Assembly (NCBI RefSeq): GCF_012927115.1
Contig: NZ_JABBFY010000002.1
Location: forward strand, 744,001 to 808,000
DNA length: 64,000 nt
Source: Sphingomonas sp. G-3-2-10
Lineage (GTDB): Bacteria > Pseudomonadota > Alphaproteobacteria > Sphingomonadales > Sphingomonadaceae
Reading direction: 5' to 3'
Shown: positions 1-8,440 of the stretch, in pieces
How the letters are laid out: each line of letters starts with the position of its first letter
Numbering within the stretch: the stretch's first letter is position 1
Position numbers and translations under genes: made by a program
Notes under the pieces: generated by a model
Database searches by the model: none
Told to the model about the DNA's origin: nothing
The model's input: the letters and a program-made list of their open reading frames with translations, nothing else

Positions 1-351
1 GTGCGGATGAACACCACGGCGTCGAACCTGGCCAATGCCGGCTCGGTCGCGTCCAGCTCGAACGCTGCCTATCGCACGCAGAAGCCGGTGTTCCGCACGC
101 ATTATGATGCGGCCAGCGGCATGTCGACGGTCGACGTCGAGCGCGTCGTCACCGCCGGCGCCGAGCCGACCAAGCGCTACGATCCGGGCAACCCAATGGC
201 CGACAAGGACGGCAATGTCTGGGAGAGCGCCGTCGACGAGACGCAGGAGCTGGTCGACATGCTCGAGACCGCCCGCTCGTACCAGAACAATGTGGAGGTC
301 CTCCAGACCGCCAAGTCCCTCATCCTCGATACCCTCAAGCTGGGCCGTTGA
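1..351 (+). CDS. flgC: Flagellar basal-body rod protein FlgC (5' truncated)
   Basis: Proximal rod subunit built outside the inner membrane by the flagellar export apparatus. The visible 116 residues contain the family N-terminal signature NTTASNLANAGS near the first residues and the C-terminal helix with ETQELVDMLETARSYQNN. Family members are about 135 residues, so roughly 20 N-terminal residues lie before the window. The GTG at base 1 is therefore an internal Val codon, not a start. It is followed directly by flgD in the same operon. Confidence 0.93.
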   Translation: MRMNTTASNLANAGSVASSSNAAYRTQKPVFRTHYDAASGMSTVDVERVVTAGAEPTKRYDPGNPMADKDGNVWESAVDETQELVDMLETARSYQNNVEVLQTAKSLILDTLKLGR

Positions 352-356
352 TCGCC

Positions 357-1049
357 ATGACCACCACTTCTTTCGACACCACGCTCGCCAATCTCGGCGT
401 CAAGCGGACGGGTGCTTCCACCGCGAACACCCCCACCGCCGACACGTCGCAGCAGATGGACCAGAACGACTTCCTGACGCTGATGACCGCGCAGCTGAAG
501 AACCAGGATCCGTTCGAGCCGGTCGACAACTCGCAGATGGTCGCCCAGATGGCGCAGTTCTCGAGCCTCGCCGGCATCAGCGAGATGAACTCGACGCTGA
601 AGGCGATCTCCGAGCGGCTCGGTTCGACCACCACCACCGACATGATGTCGTGGGTCGGCCGCACCGCGCTGGTGCAGGGCAACGTCGCCTATCCGCGCAC
701 CGACGGGTCGCTCGGTGGTTCGATCGACCTCGCCGCCGACGCGACCAACGTCAGCGTCACGATCGAAGGGCCCAATGGCGAGATCCTCAAGACCGTCGAA
801 CTCGGCGCCCAGAAGAAGGGCAATTTCGATTTCGAATGGGACGGCACCACCGACAGCGGCGATCCCGCCGGCCCGGGTCCGTTCACCATCCGCACCGCCG
901 CGCGCAACGCGGACGGCGGCAGCGTGACCGCAACCCCGCTCGTCTGGGCACCGGTGACTTCGGTCACGATGGGCTCCGACGGCACGCCCCTGCTTACCCT
1001 GCCCGGCATCGGCCAGGTCTCCGCAAATTCCGTCCGCAAGGTCGGCTGA
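357..1049 (+). CDS. flgD: Flagellar hook assembly (capping/scaffold) protein FlgD
   Basis: FlgD caps the growing hook and is needed for FlgE polymerisation. The 230-residue protein has the conserved N-terminal export and scaffold region with QMDQNDFLTLMTAQLKNQDP (about residues 35-54) and the C-terminal FLG-type domain with EGPNGEILKTVELG. I chose the ATG at 357, six bases after the flgC stop. A TTG at 348 overlapping that stop would add three residues. No strong ribosome binding site is visible, so translational coupling to flgC is likely. Confidence 0.93.
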   Translation: MTTTSFDTTLANLGVKRTGASTANTPTADTSQQMDQNDFLTLMTAQLKNQDPFEPVDNSQMVAQMAQFSSLAGISEMNSTLKAISERLGSTTTTDMMSWVGRTALVQGNVAYPRTDGSLGGSIDLAADATNVSVTIEGPNGEILKTVELGAQKKGNFDFEWDGTTDSGDPAGPGPFTIRTAARNADGGSVTATPLVWAPVTSVTMGSDGTPLLTLPGIGQVSANSVRKVG

Positions 1050-1073
1050 ACCCACTTTCAAGGAGTAACTTCA

Positions 1074-2378
1074 ATGTCCTTCTACACTTCGCTCAGTGGG
1101 CTCCAGGCCGCCCAGACCGACATGTCGACGATCTCGCACAACCTCGCGAACGTCTCGACCAACGGCTTCAAGCGCTCGATGACGATGTTCGCCGACGTGA
1201 TCGCCTCGACCAAGGATTCGAACCCGAACCAGATGGTCGGCTCGGGCACCGTCGTGAAGGCGATCCGCCAGCAGTTCAGCCAGGGCGGCTACACCCAGTC
1301 GAGCTCGTCGCTCGATCTCGCCATCACCGGCGACGGCTTCTTCGCGGTCCGCAACGACACCGGCACCGGCGGCGTGATGTTCACCCGCAACGGCAGCTTC
1401 ACCGTCGACAGCGAGCGCTACGTGACCGACCAGCAGGGCAACAAGCTGCTCGTCTATCCGGTCGACGGTTCGGGCGCGGTCGTCGCGACCGGCATCGACT
1501 CCGCCCAGAGCCTGCGCATCCCGCAGACCAGCGGCACTCCGCAGGCGACCCAGAATGTCGCGCTGTCGCTGAACCTGTCGGCCAATTCGACGATTCCGAA
1601 GGAAGCCGGGCGCTTCGAAGACACGCCCTATGCCTTCGATCGCTTTGATCCGGGCACCTACAACCAGTCGTCGCAGACCACCATCTATGACGCCGGCGGC
1701 AACGCGCTGACGCTGACCAACTATTATGTCCGCGAAACCGCGCCGACCACGGGCGATGCGACCAGCACTTGGAGCGTCTATTCGTTCGTCGGCGATCAGC
1801 AGCTCGATGCCGATGCCGCGACCGCCGGCACCCAGCAGATCACGCTCGAATTCGACTCGACCGGGAAGATCACCGCGCCCACCGGCACGACCGCGTTCAG
1901 CGGCTTCCTGTCGCCGGGCGCGACGTCGGAGCAGATGCTGACGCTCAACTTCGGTACCGCCACCACCCAGGTCGGCCAGCCGTTCAGCGTCAACACGCGC
2001 AGCCAGGACGGCGCCGCGGTCGGCCAGTTCGAAAGCGTCACCGTGGGCGACGACGGTATCGTCCGCGCCAGCTTCTCCAACGGCGACCTTCAGCCGCTGG
2101 GCAAGGTGATGCTCGCCAACTTCACCAACCCGACCGGCCTTCGCCAGCTCGGCAACTCGACCTGGGCCGCCACCGGCCTGTCGGGCGAAGCACGCCTCGG
2201 CGAGCCGAACTCGAATGGCTTCGGTTCGCTGATGTCGGGTGCGGTCGAGCGGTCGAACGTCGACATCACGGAAGAACTGGTCGGCCTGATCGCCGCGCAG
2301 CGCAACTTCCAAGCCAATGCGAAGGCCTTGGATACCGCGAGCCAGATCTCGCAGACCATCTTCAACATCCGCAGTTAA
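1074..2378 (+). CDS. flgE: Flagellar hook protein FlgE
   Basis: Major hook subunit forming the universal joint. The N-terminus (MSFYTSLSGLQAAQTDMSTI, then HNLANVSTNGFKRS) and C-terminus (GAVERSNVDITEELVGLIAA) are the paired rod/hook family signatures flanking variable D1-D2 domains. At 434 residues it is normal for FlgE and much longer than the rod proteins downstream. An AAGGAG motif about eight bases before the ATG supports the start. It lies third in the flg operon after flgD. Confidence 0.95.
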   Translation: MSFYTSLSGLQAAQTDMSTISHNLANVSTNGFKRSMTMFADVIASTKDSNPNQMVGSGTVVKAIRQQFSQGGYTQSSSSLDLAITGDGFFAVRNDTGTGGVMFTRNGSFTVDSERYVTDQQGNKLLVYPVDGSGAVVATGIDSAQSLRIPQTSGTPQATQNVALSLNLSANSTIPKEAGRFEDTPYAFDRFDPGTYNQSSQTTIYDAGGNALTLTNYYVRETAPTTGDATSTWSVYSFVGDQQLDADAATAGTQQITLEFDSTGKITAPTGTTAFSGFLSPGATSEQMLTLNFGTATTQVGQPFSVNTRSQDGAAVGQFESVTVGDDGIVRASFSNGDLQPLGKVMLANFTNPTGLRQLGNSTWAATGLSGEARLGEPNSNGFGSLMSGAVERSNVDITEELVGLIAAQRNFQANAKALDTASQISQTIFNIRS

Positions 2379-2402
2379 TTGAAAGCGGACGGGAGCTAGA
2401 TC

Positions 2403-3152
2403 ATGGACCGGCTCGTCTATACGGCACTTTCCGGGCTTCGCAGCCAGATGAACGCGCAGGCGTCGATCGCGAACAACATCGCGAACGCCTCGACCATCGG
2501 CTACCGCTCGGATCGCATCAACTTCGATCGCGTGATGCTGCGCGGCGGCGGCGCGGCGCTCGACTCGCGCTCGCTGGCGGCAGAGGAAGTGACCGACGCC
2601 GACCGGACCGCTGGCACCATCATCCAGACCGGCCGTCCGCTGGATGTCGCGGTGACCGGCGACGCCTGGATCGCGATCCAGGCCACCGACGGCACCGAAG
2701 CCTATACGAGGCGGGGCGACCTTTCGGTCTCTCCCTCGGGCGTGCTGGAAACCGGAGACGGTTTCCCGGTGATGGGGTCGGGGGGCCCCATCACCGTGCC
2801 GCCCTATCAGTCGATTTCGGTCGCGAACGACGGCACCGTATCGATCGTCCCGCCCGGGGGCGACCCGAACCAGCCGCAGGTTCTGGACCAGATCAAGCTG
2901 GTCAGCACCGAAGGCACGAACACGGTGAAGGGTTTGGACAATAACTTGCATGTGAAGGGCGGCGGGACGCTGCCCCAGGACATGGAAGCTACGGTTCAAT
3001 CCGGAGCCCTGGAGCAGTCGAACGTTAATCTTACGCAGGCTTTGGTCGACATGATCGAGAACCAGCGTGCGTACGAAGTGCAGGCGAACCTTCTGAAGGA
3101 AGCCAAGGCAATGGACGAGAGCACCGCATCGCTGATGCGCGTGAACGCTTAA
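2403..3152 (+). CDS. flgF: Flagellar basal-body rod protein FlgF
   Basis: Proximal rod protein of 249 residues. The N-terminus (MDRLVYTALSGLRSQMNAQA, then IANNIANASTIGYRSDRINF) and C-terminal helix (SNVNLTQALVDMIENQRAYE) mark the family. It is assigned FlgF rather than FlgG by length, position between flgE and flgG, and the divergent central region. The start ATG follows a GGGAG motif. Spacing to flgG is 12 bases. Confidence 0.92.
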   Translation: MDRLVYTALSGLRSQMNAQASIANNIANASTIGYRSDRINFDRVMLRGGGAALDSRSLAAEEVTDADRTAGTIIQTGRPLDVAVTGDAWIAIQATDGTEAYTRRGDLSVSPSGVLETGDGFPVMGSGGPITVPPYQSISVANDGTVSIVPPGGDPNQPQVLDQIKLVSTEGTNTVKGLDNNLHVKGGGTLPQDMEATVQSGALEQSNVNLTQALVDMIENQRAYEVQANLLKEAKAMDESTASLMRVNA

Positions 3153-3164
3153 GGAGCAAGGACT

Positions 3165-3953
3165 ATGGGTTCCGCAGCAATGCACATCGCGCGTACCGGG
3201 CTCGACGCCCAGGATACGCGCATGCGGGTGATCTCGAACAACCTCGCGAACGTGAACACCACCGCGTACAAGCGCGACCGCGCGTCGTTCCAGACGCTGG
3301 CCTATCAGGTCGTCACCGCGCCGGGCGCCGCGAGCACCGCGCAGACCCAGTACGCCACCGGCACCAATCTGGGCACCGGCGTGCGCATCCAGGGCACGTC
3401 GCGCATCGAGACGCAGGGCTCGCTCCAGACTACGGGCAACGCGCTCGATCTGGCGCTGGACGGCAATGGCTATTTCCAGATCCAGATGCCCGACGGCACG
3501 CTGGGCTATACCCGCGCCGGCAATTTCTCGCGCTCGCCGGAAGGCCTGCTGATCACCTCGGAAGGCTATCAGGTGATGCCGGGCATCACCGTGCCCGAAG
3601 GCGCCACCTCGATCACCGTCGGCAGCGACGGCACCGTCTCGGCGACCGTCGCGGGCCAGACCGAAGCGACCCAGCTCGGCCAGATCCAGGTCGCGACCTT
3701 CCCCAACTCGGCCGGCCTTCAGGCCAAGGGCGACAATTACCTGACCGAAACCTCGGCCAGCGGCGCCGCCAGCCTGGGCAATCCGGGCGAAGTCGGCCGC
3801 GGCACGATCCGTCAGGGAATGCTCGAAGGCTCGAACGTCAATGTCGTCGAGGAACTCGTCGACATGATCGAGACCCAGCGCGCCTACGAGGTCAATTCCA
3901 AGATGATCTCGGCCACCGATGAGATGCTGAAATATGTCAATCAGAACATCTAA
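3165..3953 (+). CDS. flgG: Flagellar distal rod protein FlgG
   Basis: Distal rod subunit, 262 residues, the usual FlgG size. The N-terminus (MGSAAMHIARTGLDAQDTRM, then RVISNNLANVNTTAYKRDRA) and C-terminus (EGSNVNVVEELVDMIETQRA, then YEVNSKMISATDEMLKYVNQ) match the FlgG signature closely. An AAGGAG sits eight bases before ATG. The 3' end overlaps flgH by 20 bases in another frame, which implies coupled translation. Confidence 0.95.
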   Translation: MGSAAMHIARTGLDAQDTRMRVISNNLANVNTTAYKRDRASFQTLAYQVVTAPGAASTAQTQYATGTNLGTGVRIQGTSRIETQGSLQTTGNALDLALDGNGYFQIQMPDGTLGYTRAGNFSRSPEGLLITSEGYQVMPGITVPEGATSITVGSDGTVSATVAGQTEATQLGQIQVATFPNSAGLQAKGDNYLTETSASGAASLGNPGEVGRGTIRQGMLEGSNVNVVEELVDMIETQRAYEVNSKMISATDEMLKYVNQNI

Positions 3954-4635
3954 GCGCACAGGCGCAGCCGCTCTGGCCCTCGCGGTCGCCTTCACGGCGA
4001 CCCCGGCGAGCGCGCAGTTCCTCGGCATCGGCAAGAAGCAGCCCAAGGAGGATTATTCCGTCACGCTGCCGTCGCAGACGCCGGTCGCCGCGCGCCCCGC
4101 CAATGGCGGCATCTTCCAGGCGAACGACGGCTATGCCGCGCTGTACGAAGGCAATCGCGCCCGCCGCGTCGGCGATCCGCTGACGATCGTGCTGGTCGAG
4201 CGCACGAGCGCCTCCAAGTCGGCCAGTTCGAAGCTCGACAGCTCGGGCGGCTTCTCGATCACCCCGCCGACCACCGGCAATTTGTCGCTGTTCCAGAAGA
4301 GCGACGCCTCGGTCAGCGGCGGCCGCAACTTCAGCGGCACCGGCGCGACCGATCAGGCGAATGCGCTGTCGGGCGAAGTCAGCGTGACGGTGGCTGCGGT
4401 CTATCCGAACGGCACGATGCTGGTTCAGGGCCAGAAGCGCGTCACGCTCAATCGCGGCGACGAGTTCGTCCAGATCAAGGGCATCGTCCGGATCGTGGAT
4501 ATCGATTCGAACAACCGCGTGCCTTCCACCCGCGTCGCCGATGCCCGCATCGCCTACACGGGCAAGGGCGATGTCGCGCGCGCCAGCCGTCAGGGTTGGC
4601 TGTCGCGCTTCTTCTCCGTCATCAGCCCCTTCTAA
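3934..4635 (+). CDS. flgH: Flagellar L-ring protein FlgH (no lipobox cysteine)
   Basis: FlgH forms the outer-membrane L ring around the rod. The 233 residues include the conserved core (LYEGNRARRVGDPLTIVL and ERTSASKSASSKLD), the ring segment GEVSVTVAAVYPNGTMLVQG and EFVQIKGIVRIVDIDSNN. The N-terminus has a basic start, a hydrophobic stretch and a signal-peptidase-I-like ATPASA-QF site. FlgH is normally a lipoprotein, but this sequence contains no cysteine at all. The start overlaps the end of flgG by 20 bases; no alternative start would restore a lipobox. Confidence 0.9.
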   Translation: MSIRTSKRTGAAALALAVAFTATPASAQFLGIGKKQPKEDYSVTLPSQTPVAARPANGGIFQANDGYAALYEGNRARRVGDPLTIVLVERTSASKSASSKLDSSGGFSITPPTTGNLSLFQKSDASVSGGRNFSGTGATDQANALSGEVSVTVAAVYPNGTMLVQGQKRVTLNRGDEFVQIKGIVRIVDIDSNNRVPSTRVADARIAYTGKGDVARASRQGWLSRFFSVISPF

Positions 4636-4655
4636 GAGACCGGAGCAACAGGGAC

Positions 4656-5750
4656 ATGATCCGTCTTTTCCTCGCTTTCCTCGTCGCGATCGTCGCGGTC
4701 CAGCCGGCTGCTGCGCAGCGCGTGAAGGATCTGGGCGCCTTCCAGGGCATCCGTACCAACCAGCTGACCGGCTATGGCGTGGTCGTGGGCCTTCCGGGCA
4801 CCGGCGACGACAATCTGGAATATACCGTCCAGTCGATGAAGGGCATCGCCTCGCGCTTTGGCTTCACGCTGCCCGCCGGCGTCAATCCGGGGCTGAAGAA
4901 TGTCGCGGTGGTGATGATCACCGCCGAACTGCCGCCCTTCGCCAAGCCGGGCCAGCGGCTCGACATCACCGTCTCGTCGATGGGCAAGGCCAAGTCGCTT
5001 CGCGGCGGCACGCTGGTCATGACTCCGCTGCTGGGCGCCGATGGCCAGATCTATGCGATGGCGCAGGGCAACCTCGCGGTCGGCGGTCTGGGCGCGGAAG
5101 GCAAGGATGGGTCGTCGGTGGTGGTCAACATCCCGTCGAGCGGCCGCATTCCCGAAGGCGCCACGGTCGAGCGCACGGTCGACACCGGCTTCGATTCGAC
5201 GCCGTTCCTGACCTTCAACCTCGCCCGCTCGGATTTTACCACCGCCCAGCGCGTGGCCGATGTGATCAACGTCCGTCTCGGTTCGGGCCGCGCCCGCGCG
5301 ATCGACGGCGTGTCGATCGCGGTGATGGCCCCGCCGGGTGCCGATGTCCGCGCACAGATCATGAGCGAGATCGAGAATCTCCCGGTCGAGGCCGCCGAGG
5401 CCCCGGCGCGCGTGATCGTCAATGCCCGCACCGGCACCGTGGTCATCAACTCGGCCGTTCGCGTCAGCCCCGCCGCCGTCACTCACGGCAAGCTGACCGT
5501 GCGCATCGAAGAGCAGCAGCGCGTCAGCCAGCCCATGCCGTTCAGCAAGGGCGAGACCGCCGTCGAGCAGTCGAGCACGCTGGGCGTCAATGAAGAGAAG
5601 CGCCCGATGTTCCTGCTGGAGCCGGGCCCGCGCCTCGCCGATGTGGTCAAGGCAGTGAACGCGATCGGCGCATCGCCGGCCGATCTGGTCGCGATCCTCG
5701 AAGCGCTCAAGGAGGCCGGCGCGCTGCGCGCCGAGCTGATCATCCTGTGA
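4656..5750 (+). CDS. flgI: Flagellar P-ring protein FlgI
   Basis: Periplasmic P-ring subunit of 364 residues. A Sec signal peptide (MIRLFLAFLVAIVAVQPAAA-Q) is followed by the family opening RVKDLGAFQGIRTNQLTGYG and the segment VVVGLPGTGDDN. The C-terminus contains LADVVKAVNAIGASPADLVA and ILEALKEAGAL, typical of FlgI. The ATG at 4656 was chosen because it begins the signal peptide and follows a GGAG/AGGG region; an upstream in-frame extension would bury the signal. The stop overlaps the flgJ start as GTGA. Confidence 0.95.
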   Translation: MIRLFLAFLVAIVAVQPAAAQRVKDLGAFQGIRTNQLTGYGVVVGLPGTGDDNLEYTVQSMKGIASRFGFTLPAGVNPGLKNVAVVMITAELPPFAKPGQRLDITVSSMGKAKSLRGGTLVMTPLLGADGQIYAMAQGNLAVGGLGAEGKDGSSVVVNIPSSGRIPEGATVERTVDTGFDSTPFLTFNLARSDFTTAQRVADVINVRLGSGRARAIDGVSIAVMAPPGADVRAQIMSEIENLPVEAAEAPARVIVNARTGTVVINSAVRVSPAAVTHGKLTVRIEEQQRVSQPMPFSKGETAVEQSSTLGVNEEKRPMFLLEPGPRLADVVKAVNAIGASPADLVAILEALKEAGALRAELIIL

Positions 5751-6121
5751 GCGGCGCTATCGACAACTCGCTCAAGCTGACCGGCACCGCGGGGGGCGTG
5801 TCGAACGATCGCACGCGCCTGGCTTCGAAGGAAAATCTCGAAGCCGCCGGCCAGCGGTTCGAAGCGATCTTCACCGGCATGATGCTCAAGTCGATGCGCG
5901 CCACGAAGCTGGGCGACGGCCTGTTCGACAACAAGACCAGCCAGCAGTTTCGCGACATGCAGGACACCCAGCTCGCGCAGAGCATGGCGACGCATTCGCC
6001 GATCGGCATCGGCCGCGCGATGACCGAGTTCCTCGCCCGCGCCCAGCCGGTCGAGCCGGCTGCCGCCGCGCCCGTGGCGGACGCGAGCGCGAGCGCCACC
6101 ACTGATGGGAACGTGAAATGA
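5747..6121 (+). CDS. flgJ: Rod-binding protein, single-domain FlgJ
   Basis: The 124-residue protein matches only the N-terminal rod-capping half of enterobacterial FlgJ (AAGQRFEAIFTGMMLKSMRA at about residues 27-46, then the DMQDTQLAQSMA segment). The C-terminal glucosaminidase domain is absent, as is common in alphaproteobacteria, where a separate lytic enzyme opens the wall. The start is a GTG overlapping the flgI stop (GTGA), and the gene ends with ATGA overlap into flgK. The C-terminus is Ala-rich and probably disordered. Confidence 0.85.
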   Translation: MSGAIDNSLKLTGTAGGVSNDRTRLASKENLEAAGQRFEAIFTGMMLKSMRATKLGDGLFDNKTSQQFRDMQDTQLAQSMATHSPIGIGRAMTEFLARAQPVEPAAAAPVADASASATTDGNVK

Positions 6122-7458
6122 GCGACATGCTCTCGATCGGCGCGTCGGGCGTCCGCGCCTATCAGACGGCGCTGACCACGGTTTCGGAGAATATCGCGAA
6201 CGCCGGCAACGCCGGCTATACGCGCCGCGCGACCAATCTGAAGGAAGTGATCGCAACAAGCTCGACCTCGGGTTCGTCGATCACCGGCCTGGGCGTGGTC
6301 GCCAATGGCGTGATCCGCCAGAGCGACGATCTGCGCGCCGCCGACGTGCGCAATGCCGGCGCCGATCTCGCCAAGACCGAAGCGGGCGCAGCCTGGCTCG
6401 AGCGGATCGAAAGCGCGCTGACCGGCAACCAGCTGGGTGACCGGCTGACCAGCTTCTTCAATTCGGCGACTGCCGTGGCCGCCGATCCCTCGGCGCTCGC
6501 CCCGCGCGCGACGATGCTCGAATCCGCCGCCAGCCTCGCTACGGCCTTTTCGGCCACCAGCGACGCGCTGACCGGTGCCGCCACCGATCTCGATGCGACC
6601 GCCGAAGCCGCGGTGGGCAATCTCAACAGCCTGCTCGCCGGTCTCGCGAAGATCAATTCGGGCATCGGCCGCACGTCGCCGGGTACCAGCGGCGCGGCTG
6701 CGCTGATGGACCAGCGCGACCAGATCCTCGAGCAGATGAGCGCGATCACCGATGTCTCGGTCAGCCTCGATGCGACCGGCCGCGCCACCGTGCGCGCCGG
6801 CGGCGAAGGCGGCCCGGTTCTGGTGCGCGGCGATCAGGCGTCGACGGTCACCTATGTCCAGAACGACGAAGGCGCGATGTCCTTCGCGGTGCATGGCGCG
6901 GGCGACACCCAGGTGCTGACGCCGATGGGCGGCGCGCTGGCCGGGATGGCGGAAGGCGCGCAGCGCATCGCCGCCGCGCGCGAGCAGCTCGACGCGATGG
7001 CGACCTCGTTCGTCGATGGCGTCAATGCGGTGCAGGCGAATGGCCGCGATCTCGCGGGCAATGCCGGCGCGCCGATGTTCGAGGCGGGCGATCCGCCGAG
7101 CAAGATCGCGATGACCCTCACCGATCCGCGCGGCATCGCCGCAGCGTCGGTGGGCGGCGGATCGCGCGACAACAGCAATCTCGCCAACCTGACCACGCTG
7201 CGCAGCGCGGGCAAGTTCGAGACCGGCCTGACCGATCTCGTCTCGTCGAACGCCGCCACGCTCGCCGCACGTCGCACCGTGGCGAGCGCGCAGGGCGTCA
7301 TTCGCGACAACGCCGTGGCCGCCCACACTTCCGCCTCGGGCGTGAATGTCGACGAAGAAGCGGTCGACCTGATCCGCTTCCAGCAAGCCTATCAGGCGTC
7401 GAGCCGCGTGATCCAGGTCGCGCGCGATACCCTCCAATCGATTCTGGATATCCGCTGA
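6118..7458 (+). CDS. flgK: Flagellar hook-associated protein 1 FlgK
   Basis: First hook-filament junction protein, 446 residues, within the usual range. The N-terminus (MLSIGASGVRAYQTALTTVS, then ENIANAGNAGYTRR) and C-terminus (SGVNVDEEAVDLIRFQQAYQ, then ASSRVIQVARDTLQSILDIR) are diagnostic. It overlaps flgJ by ATGA and flgL by one base (TGATG), so flgJ-K-L appear translationally coupled. Confidence 0.93.
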   Translation: MSDMLSIGASGVRAYQTALTTVSENIANAGNAGYTRRATNLKEVIATSSTSGSSITGLGVVANGVIRQSDDLRAADVRNAGADLAKTEAGAAWLERIESALTGNQLGDRLTSFFNSATAVAADPSALAPRATMLESAASLATAFSATSDALTGAATDLDATAEAAVGNLNSLLAGLAKINSGIGRTSPGTSGAAALMDQRDQILEQMSAITDVSVSLDATGRATVRAGGEGGPVLVRGDQASTVTYVQNDEGAMSFAVHGAGDTQVLTPMGGALAGMAEGAQRIAAAREQLDAMATSFVDGVNAVQANGRDLAGNAGAPMFEAGDPPSKIAMTLTDPRGIAAASVGGGSRDNSNLANLTTLRSAGKFETGLTDLVSSNAATLAARRTVASAQGVIRDNAVAAHTSASGVNVDEEAVDLIRFQQAYQASSRVIQVARDTLQSILDIR

Positions 7459-8333
7459 TGCGTATCGCCACTTCGCAGTCCTTCGATCGTCCCGCGTCGC
7501 TGATGGCGTCGCTGAACAGCAAGGCGGATCTGCTCCAGACCCAGATCGCAACGACGAAGAAATATTCGGCGCCGTCCGACAATGCATCGGCCTATGTGCA
7601 GGTGCAGGGGCTGAACCGCGCTGACGCGAATGCCGCCGCGTACAACGACAACGTCAAGCTGGCGCAGGGCATCCTCACCCAGGCCGATGGTGCGCTGGCG
7701 AATGTCGAAACCGAGTTGCAGCGCGCGCAGGAGCTGGCGCTGCAGGCGTCGAACGGCACGCTGACCGCGACCGACCGCGCCACCACCGCCGCTTCGCTGA
7801 CCGCGATCATCGACGGGCTGCTGAGCATCGCCAATGCGACCGACGCGCGCGGCCAGCCGGTCTTCGGCGGCGCGACCGGCGATACGGCGTTCGTGAAGAA
7901 TGCCGATGGCAGCATCACCTATGCCGGCACCGGCCAGCCTTCGGCGATCCCGATCGGCGACGGCGATTCGGTCGTCCCCGGCGTGACCGGCGACCGTGCG
8001 TTCGGCGACATGTTCGCGACTCTGGTCGCGCTGCGTGACGCGGTGGCTACCGGCGGGGAAGTGCCCGAAGGTTCGCTTGATGGCCTCAAGGGATCGCTCG
8101 ACAGCGTCACCTCCGCCCGTGCCTCGATCGGCGCGCGCGGGGCGCGTCTCGACCTGGTCTATGACCGGATCGCGGACACCAAGGTGGCCAATGAAGAAGC
8201 GCGCAGCGCGATCGAAGGCACCGACATCTCGGCCTCGATCGCCGAACTGCAGAAGACGCTGACGGTGCTTCAGGCGACCCAGGCGAGCTTCACCAAGCTC
8301 TCCGGCATGTCGCTGTTCGATTATCTGCGCTGA
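7458..8333 (+). CDS. flgL: Flagellar hook-associated protein 3 FlgL (flagellin-like)
   Basis: Second hook-filament junction protein, 291 residues. It has the flagellin-type N-terminal helical domain (SLMASLNSKADLLQTQIATT, then KKYSAPSDNASAYVQVQGL) and the C-terminal helix (ISASIAELQKTLTVLQATQA). Its position after flgK and its size make FlgL more likely than a filament flagellin. The start shares the A of the flgK stop (TGATG). It is the last gene of the operon before a 107-base gap. Confidence 0.9.
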   Translation: MRIATSQSFDRPASLMASLNSKADLLQTQIATTKKYSAPSDNASAYVQVQGLNRADANAAAYNDNVKLAQGILTQADGALANVETELQRAQELALQASNGTLTATDRATTAASLTAIIDGLLSIANATDARGQPVFGGATGDTAFVKNADGSITYAGTGQPSAIPIGDGDSVVPGVTGDRAFGDMFATLVALRDAVATGGEVPEGSLDGLKGSLDSVTSARASIGARGARLDLVYDRIADTKVANEEARSAIEGTDISASIAELQKTLTVLQATQASFTKLSGMSLFDYLR

Positions 8334-8440
8334 TCGGCGCCGCGTTAACCATATTGCGACGCCTTTTGACTGAAAGTCCAGGAAGGACGGTCGTTAACTA
8401 AGACAGTGGCCGTTCGTCGGCAGTCGGGGGAAGTTCAAAC
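8334..8440 (+). promoter_or_regulatory. flgL-motA intergenic region, possible motAB promoter
   Basis: A 107-base gap separates the flg operon from motAB. It holds two CGTTAAC copies (8343-8349 and 8392-8398), 49 bases apart, and a GGGGGAAG ribosome binding site before the GTG start of motA. TTAAC resembles a CtrA half-site of alphaproteobacteria, but no full TTAA-N7-TTAA site is present. I see no clear sigma-70 or sigma-28 promoter. Confidence 0.35.

Noticed and set aside
1-3. GTG at base 1 as the real start of flgC
   Set aside because: The protein would miss about 20 conserved N-terminal residues; the gene simply begins before the window.
1071-4046. A 991-codon open frame antisense to flgE-flgG
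   Set aside because: It lies opposite well-supported flagellar genes, has the biased Arg/Ala/Asp composition of antisense frames in GC-rich DNA, and no recognisable domain or ribosome binding site.
8343-8398. CtrA-controlled motAB promoter
   Set aside because: Only two TTAAC half-sites 49 bases apart are present, not a full TTAA-N7-TTAA site, so I did not claim CtrA control.
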